Source: Dactylonectria macrodidyma
Lineage: Eukaryota; Ascomycota; Sordariomycetes; Hypocreales; Nectriaceae
Length of the DNA stretch: 64,000 bases
NCBI GenBank assembly: GCA_020744425.1
Contig: JAGMUV010000026.1
Coordinates: 310,001-374,000 of the forward strand
Direction of reading: 5' to 3'
Positions 58,715 through 64,000 of this stretch are shown here, one piece after another. Position 1 is the first letter of the stretch. Every line of letters begins with the position of its first letter. The position numbers were made by a program, and so were the translations under genes. The notes beneath the pieces are model-generated. The model did not search any database. It was not told the DNA's origin and saw only the letters and a program-made list of their open reading frames with translations.

Positions 58715-60756
58715 ATGAGAACGATGGAGTCCCCTCCAATTCTTGACGAGATCCGGGTCATCAATCCCTATGATGACAAGAGCTTCCTCGATGAGAGGCA
58801 CAGCCATCGCATTTGGCCAAATGACTCGACCCGGGCCGCGGTTTTTCCGGCCGAAGAGGACCAAGGCACGACCTTCGAGCCCTTCCCAGTGGAACAGCGC
58901 GAATTTCACATCAACACACTGCCTCCAACGCCTCTGAAGCTATTCCAACTTTTCCTCTCTATATCCCTCGTTGAAAAATGAGTCGTCTACACCAAAAGCT
59001 GGGTCTCGTGGCTCAAAATGAACGGCTGGATTGACAGCTGGAAGACCGAAATGAAGCCAACTTCAAAACTCCACAAATGGGAAGGTCCAACGGCTTCAGA
59101 GGTGATGACGATGATTGCAGTGCTTATTTATATGGGTGTGCATAAGGAAAAGAAGATACGAAGCTATTGGGAGAGCCCCAAGCCCGGTATTCAACGGTCT
59201 CAACACTCATTTATTAAGTTCATTTCATACGATAACTTTCAACTTATCCACAGGCACCTTCGCCCCTTTGACCACACCCAAGTTGACGAGACTGCACCAC
59301 TTCCGAAGGTATTCCAAGGCGTTGAAGAGTGGTCTGAGCATATACAAGCCGTATCTATGCAGCTATTCCGGCCTGGATCTCAGCTGGCTATCGATGAGTG
59401 CATAATCCGCTATACGGGCAGAAATGACGCTATCACGACTATCAAAAGCAAGCCCGACCCCGTGGGCTTCAAGATTTGGGTCATAGCCCAGCTGGGCTTC
59501 TTTATTCACTGGCTATGGCATATCAAAGATGCAGAACACGGCGCTGTTGACGTTGAAATTTCAACGCAGACATTATCATCACAACCGTCACAACAACCGT
59601 CACACGCCCGGCCTAGGAAAAGAAGAAAGGTCTCAGCCAAGGCCGCAGAGAAAGCCCCTGATATAGAAGACAACAATGAAGCAGTGAATTCTACCCAAGC
59701 CGTCGTTGTTAACCTTACAAAAACACTGCCAAAATCGACATATCACGTATTTGTGGATAACCTCTTCTCGTCCCCACCTCTCTTCCGCAACCTCCGCAAA
59801 CAGGGCTACGGGGCCACTGGCACAGCTCGTACGAATAGCGGCATCCACGAGGAATTAGTCAGGGATAAGAACGATGACGGCAAGGTCAAAAAAATGTACG
59901 AATTTAATGCCGTCAAGGCGATACCAACCCCTGACAACCAGGTACTGACTTCAGATACTTTTAGCTGAGAATCCCCTACTAATTCGTCTTCATGCTATAA
60001 CAATAGGTCAACCAAATCGCTTGGAAGGACAATAAGCATGTGTTATTCTTATCTACCGTGTTCACCGGTGCCGACGATGAGCGTGTCATCCGACAGAGAA
60101 AGAAGCCGTCATCCAAGAAGTCAGAGGCGAAGCCGATACGCCTTTTTTTTGGTAACGAAGCCATCAAAATGATCAACATACCGACAGTAGCTGTTGCTTA
60201 TAACGACGAGATGAACCATGTTGACCGAGGTGACCAATTGAGGTCATATTATAAGTATGATCATGCCCTACGCCGTGGTGCATGGCAGGCACTAGCCTGG
60301 ACCTTCCTCCTTGATGTGGCCCTTATTAACAGCTATGTTGTTCAACTTCACGGGCAGCCAAATTGGAAGAGATATACCAACCACAGAGCGTGGCGAGAGT
60401 GCATTTATAACGAATTATTTAACGCCTACGGTTACGACAGTCAGGCAAGGAAGCACTACCGAGCAGGAGACGAGCGTGATCTACAAAGCCCTCAATTACA
60501 GAGGGAACACACCAATCGTGAGATCAATCACGTCAACCGTCATGTCATGTCAGACTGCCTAGCCTGTCAGGGGTGTCGGCAAGGGCAGGTGAGAGCAAAA
60601 GCTCAGAAATGGAGCCCTCTTGAAGAGATCACCGGCAATGAGGAGAAAAAGGAGCAAGAGACGCTGCGGTCGCAAACCTCGTATGGCTGCCGTATTTGTA
60701 ATGTAGCAATTTGTAAGTCCAAGCATTGCTGGGACTTCTATCACCACCTAATTTAG
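58715..60756 (+). pseudogene. piggyBac transposase with a single nonsense codon
   Basis: Exons 58715-59941 and 60007-60756 flank a 65 bp intron (GTACTG...CAATAG) and would encode about 658 residues. The only lesion seen is an in-frame TGA at 58979-58981 within SLVEK-stop-VVYTKSW, probably in place of Trp. All three catalytic Asp regions remain: LAIDECIIRYTGR, YHVFVDNLFSSPPLF and MNHVDRGDQLRSYY. The C-terminus is the cysteine-rich CLACQGC...CRICNVAICKSKHC finger that binds element ends in this family. Candidate ends (GTGAGGGGTAC near 58640 and its partial inverse ACCCCTCATCGTGAC near 60812) lack an obvious TTAA, so the borders are uncertain. Confidence 0.87.
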
Positions 60757-60846
60757 CAGAAGAATTTTGTACCATTAATTTGGCACATTTTAATTGGCTA
60801 CAACCCCTCATCGTGACCTCGTTGCAGGTTTTCACGCACTCAGGAG

Positions 60847-63677
60847 CAGACCTGCGTATATCGATATCCACCGAAATTCTGGTCCTTATATCGATATCCA
60901 GATATGTGGGAGAAATTATCTGGATATCGATATATCCAGGTAGATATCCATACAGCCACATAGCCACTTTAGCAAGGTTGATATCCAGATAAACCACATA
61001 TAATTCTTGCAGGCTAGAGGAAAGAACAAGAAAGTACCCTAATCTAGAAAGTCCTCTGCCTCTGTTTCAACGCTAAATTCAACAGCAACGCTCGAAATAA
61101 CGCCCCTGCCACCGTGAGACCTGGGCACAATGATACCCTCGCGCATCCAGTTGCCCACACACTCAACCTTCGCCAGGTTCTCGCAGGTCATGCTCTCTCT
61201 ATCCCATGATAGCGTACGCCGCGCCGATGAGAAGTGAGACTCAACATCAGATGATTCAGGAGGGATTGAGAGGATATCAATTGCCATGCGGGATAACCGC
61301 GGATATGCTTTCCTTTGATCTCGATGTAGCCACCACTTGAGAGGAGAGCCAGCTATCCGGGTCGGTGGTGCATCAATAAAGGTTTCGAAGTCATCGGCGT
61401 CGTCTAAGATAGGGCCAGTAACAGCAATATCGCTCAACAACTCATCCAGCTCGTTGCGCTGCCTCCCAGATGAAGAGGACACATCTAGAGGCACCCGCAA
61501 GGATTCTGGGATTGGCGCGGCATTATATTCATCTAGCCAAATTTGCTGGGCAGCAGCAATAGCAGGCGCGTGCCAGGATTCTTGCCAATTCCGCTCAATG
61601 TATTTTCTTCGTTTCGAGGGATCGAGAAGGAGTGCGGCGGCATACACAGGTGTCTGGTCTGATAAGGTGTAGTCCTTATTAAGTACAAACCAGCCCATAT
61701 CGATGCAGTGTACCATGTGGGGATCATGGTTTTCCTTTGAACTATAAAGTTCCTAAATAAGACATTTAGTTAACCGATCAATTAGATAAAGAAATATCAT
61801 CGCCACCGACCTTATACTTCTCGTACTGTCGCAATAAAACATCCATTATCGAGAGTGATTGGGAGAGTGTAGATCGCGCCCCTTCGGCCAACAACGTAGC
61901 TGAGGCAAACGGCGGTAGGAAACGATGCGTCCGTTCAATAAACTCCCACTCTGAAGCTAGCAGGATATCGTCTTGAAGCTCTCTATCATGGTCAATTAGG
62001 AACTGTTTTACACGGGATTGATACCGCAGAAAATTATCCAACAATCGATACCATGAATTCCAGCGTGTGGCATTATCTATGCCTAGTCGGAGCTTTATTT
62101 CATCGTCCCATATAGCCGAAAGAAGCGTAGATTTACGTATCCAGACCGCGATGTTGTGTACTTTCCGTAGGGGCGCGATATGCTGCCATCCAGTGAAGTT
62201 CTCAAGTATACGATTGCCTCTTCGCGAAGCTCTTCTTCTCTGATGGGCCTCATCTGTTCTTGTTGTCTGTCCGGCGTCGTGCAAGGTGTCGTAGAACTGT
62301 GCAAACAACTGATCGTTTGAGGTATCATCGGCGGCATTAAGAGCGGCGATTAGTGCCTCTTTTGAAGACGCGAGAAGAAATGCTTGAAGGGATAGGTTAA
62401 TAATGTGGGCGACGCAGCGGATACGGCGCTTAGAGTGATCAAACGTTAACTAGCAACCAATTAATCCTAATCCAGAGATAAGGGAAGAGCTATCGTACCC
62501 CATAGTCTTCTCGTAACCGCCGTGAGAGATAAGACAAGCAGGTATCATTTGAAGTGGCATTATCCCCTACATGGTAGCCCACTTTAGAAGCAATGCCGTA
62601 CTTTGCCAGTGTATCGATAATTAGAGATGCCTGGGTTTCACCACTATGGCTATAGCGACATTCTGGCATCGCTAGAAGTGCCCTTCGTGGCTGATAATCC
62701 TGATCAACCCATCTCGCAGAGATGGCGAGTATCCCATGGCGATGGGGCGATGTCCAGAGATCAGAGAGGATATGGATCTTTGAGATGGAAGCTTCAAGAG
62801 TTGCCATGAGCTGAGAAGAATATAACTCATATGTGGCATCAATTAGTCGCATTAGAGCACTTCGGTTGGTCACTAAAAGGTCCTCTATAGCAGGATTAGC
62901 TGCTAGCATCATCTCTTGCATCTCATCCTAGGTAATTGCTGAGAAGGCAAGCCGGCGGCGTGTGATTAGGCTGATTATTGCATCTAAATACCGATCGCGG
63001 TCGAACATAGGCGGAGAGAGACATCCGAGTAACGAGAGGGAAAGAAGGCATCAATCCGAGGACGTTTGGCTTCCCTTTCATCATCTAGAACATCAGAACT
63101 GCCCCCAATGAGCGTGCGATCGAGGGAAGAGATAATATCGGCATGGCACCGCCGGGCGTGATGCCATGCGTTGTCCCGCTTCCGATTCGCCCAGGGCTTA
63201 TCGGCAGGGCAATGGAGACATCGATACATCACCATACCCCTAGATTTGCGCGTACGTGACCCGCCGATGGTGTTCTGGGTGTCCTCATCAGGATACGTTG
63301 CTTTGAAGAAGAGGAAAAAGTCCAGAGACGTCCCAGTAATGGGCTGGTCCGAAATCGAGGGCGTAGAGGCGGCGGTGGTCTGGGATGATGTCATGGTCGA
63401 TAAATCACCTGGATAAGCTAATTGTGCTAGAATACCTAGGGCCGTTTGAACGAGTACTGAGATGGTGGTGCTGATGTTGAAATTGAGAGAAGTCTTTTCA
63501 TCATCTAATCAGTTGATAAGATTTTTTCAGCCAATCAGAGAGCGGTATTTAGGTGGATATCAATCTGGATATCCATTTAAGAGGCAGAGAGTTATATCGA
63601 TATCGATATATATCCATATCGATATATCCAGATAGCAGAGTTGATATCGATATATCGTATCCAAATACGCAGGTCTG
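60847..63677 (-). mobile_element. hAT element (hAT-2)
   Basis: CAGACCTGCGTAT (60847-60859) is inverted exactly at 63665-63677. Both subterminal zones (60855-60990 and 63555-63660) are dense in GATATCGATATATCC and TATCCAGATA motifs in both orientations. Total 2831 bp. The flanking octamers differ (CTCAGGAG and GAAAGTTC), so no target duplication is visible. A near-complete transposase lies inside on the minus strand. Confidence 0.86.
61039..63394 (-). pseudogene. hAT-2 transposase, recently inactivated
   Basis: Exon-like segments at 62984-63394, 62490-62980, 61803-62449 and 61039-61758 can be joined through introns of about 60 bp. The N-terminus has a BED-type finger (YRCLHCPADKPWANRKRDNA then WHHARRCH). 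The core has KIHILSDLWTSPHRHGILAI, VGYHVGDNATSNDTCL, RIRCVAHIINLSLQAFLLAS and DNATRWNSWYRLLDN. The C-terminal dimerisation domain reads YPRLSRMAIDILSIPPESSD then VESHFSSARRTLSWDR. Two lesions are seen: a two-base CT expansion near 63026, which shifts frame after YSDVS, and a TAG in place of an expected Trp near 62930 (AIT-stop-DEMQEMM). Otherwise it is open, which implies recent loss of function. Confidence 0.85.
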
Positions 63678-63848
63678 GAAAGTTCATCCCACCCTGGCAA
63701 CGCAAAGAAGGTAGAAAACTTCACGTTTAATACGCTATCGTTGCCTCCCCTCACCATGACCTTTTTCTAATCCTCCACTCAAGTTTCTTCAGCACAAGAA
63801 GATCGCCACCCAGTTTTTGGGAGCTCGCTCTCACACCCACGAATACCA

Positions 63849-64000
63849 ATGCCCTCGACGAACGCTGCCGATTATTGGGAGAAGAAGGGCGTGGCAGGCC
63901 TAGTTTCTCGTGCTCTCCTACGTACACTCCAATGTATATTCGCCATCGTTGTTGCGGTCTTGTACGGACTCGATCTTCAACAGGCGACAGATGATAACAT
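63849..64000 (+). CDS. MARVEL-domain membrane protein, 5' part only
   Basis: An ATG at 63849 opens a frame that runs to the window edge. It reads MPSTNAADYWEKKGVAGLVS then RALLRTLQCIFAIVVAVLYG and LDLQQATDDN. A basic and amphipathic start followed by the first hydrophobic helix with the LYGLDL turn is the pattern of fungal MARVEL / Nce102-like tetraspan proteins of the plasma membrane. At least 50 codons are present and three helices would lie beyond the edge. The upstream 170 bp after hAT-2 is the presumed promoter. Confidence 0.65.
   Translation, partial: MPSTNAADYWEKKGVAGLVSRALLRTLQCIFAIVVAVLYGLDLQQATDDN

Overview
The window is nuclear DNA of a filamentous ascomycete (Pezizomycotina). Genes are split by 47-103 bp introns with GT...AG ends and CTAAC/CTAAT-like branch sites. 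The gene families are typical of that group: Zn2Cys6 regulators with a GRPRKDW-type linker, a CFEM/PTH11-like rhodopsin-fold receptor, secreted type-B carboxylesterase, MFS sugar transporter, GH43 and GH2 enzymes, and a MARVEL protein. About half of the window is transposable-element DNA. Most copies keep long reading frames, so heavy RIP is not evident. I cannot name the species.

Layout. 1-9 kb: a GH43 glycosidase convergent with a Zn2Cys6 regulator, a truncated relative of that regulator, and a secreted alpha/beta-hydrolase-like protein. 9.5-12.6 kb: a decayed Mutator-like element and a scrap of a hAT element with a small MITE-like sequence. 13-19 kb: a CFEM-receptor gene and a secreted carboxylesterase. 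19-22 kb: relics (two piggyBac fragments, a PHO4-type phosphate permease fragment, a coiled-coil relic, a 107 bp LINE end). 22-23.4 kb: a membrane-anchored alpha/beta hydrolase. 24-33.7 kb: a Helitron interrupted by a 4.1 kb hAT element, itself interrupted by a 1.1 kb non-autonomous element.

35-48.7 kb is the gene island of most biological interest: Zn2Cys6 regulator, saponin-hydrolase-like secreted beta-propeller enzyme, MFS sugar transporter of the lactose-permease type, and an intracellular GH2 beta-galactosidase. Read together these suggest regulated uptake and breakdown of a plant glycoside: the secreted enzyme frees a galactose-containing sugar, the transporter imports it and the GH2 enzyme cleaves it. 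The gene content is seen; the pathway is inference.

48.8-63.7 kb is transposon-rich again: a truncated Tad1-like LINE, a repeat patch, a full-length LINE with intact ORF1 and ORF2, a piggyBac element carrying one nonsense codon, and a recently inactivated hAT. At 63849 a MARVEL-domain gene begins and runs off the window.

All assignments come from reading the translated sequence and recalling family patterns. No database search was run. Exon joins were chosen by splice signals and by restored protein continuity.
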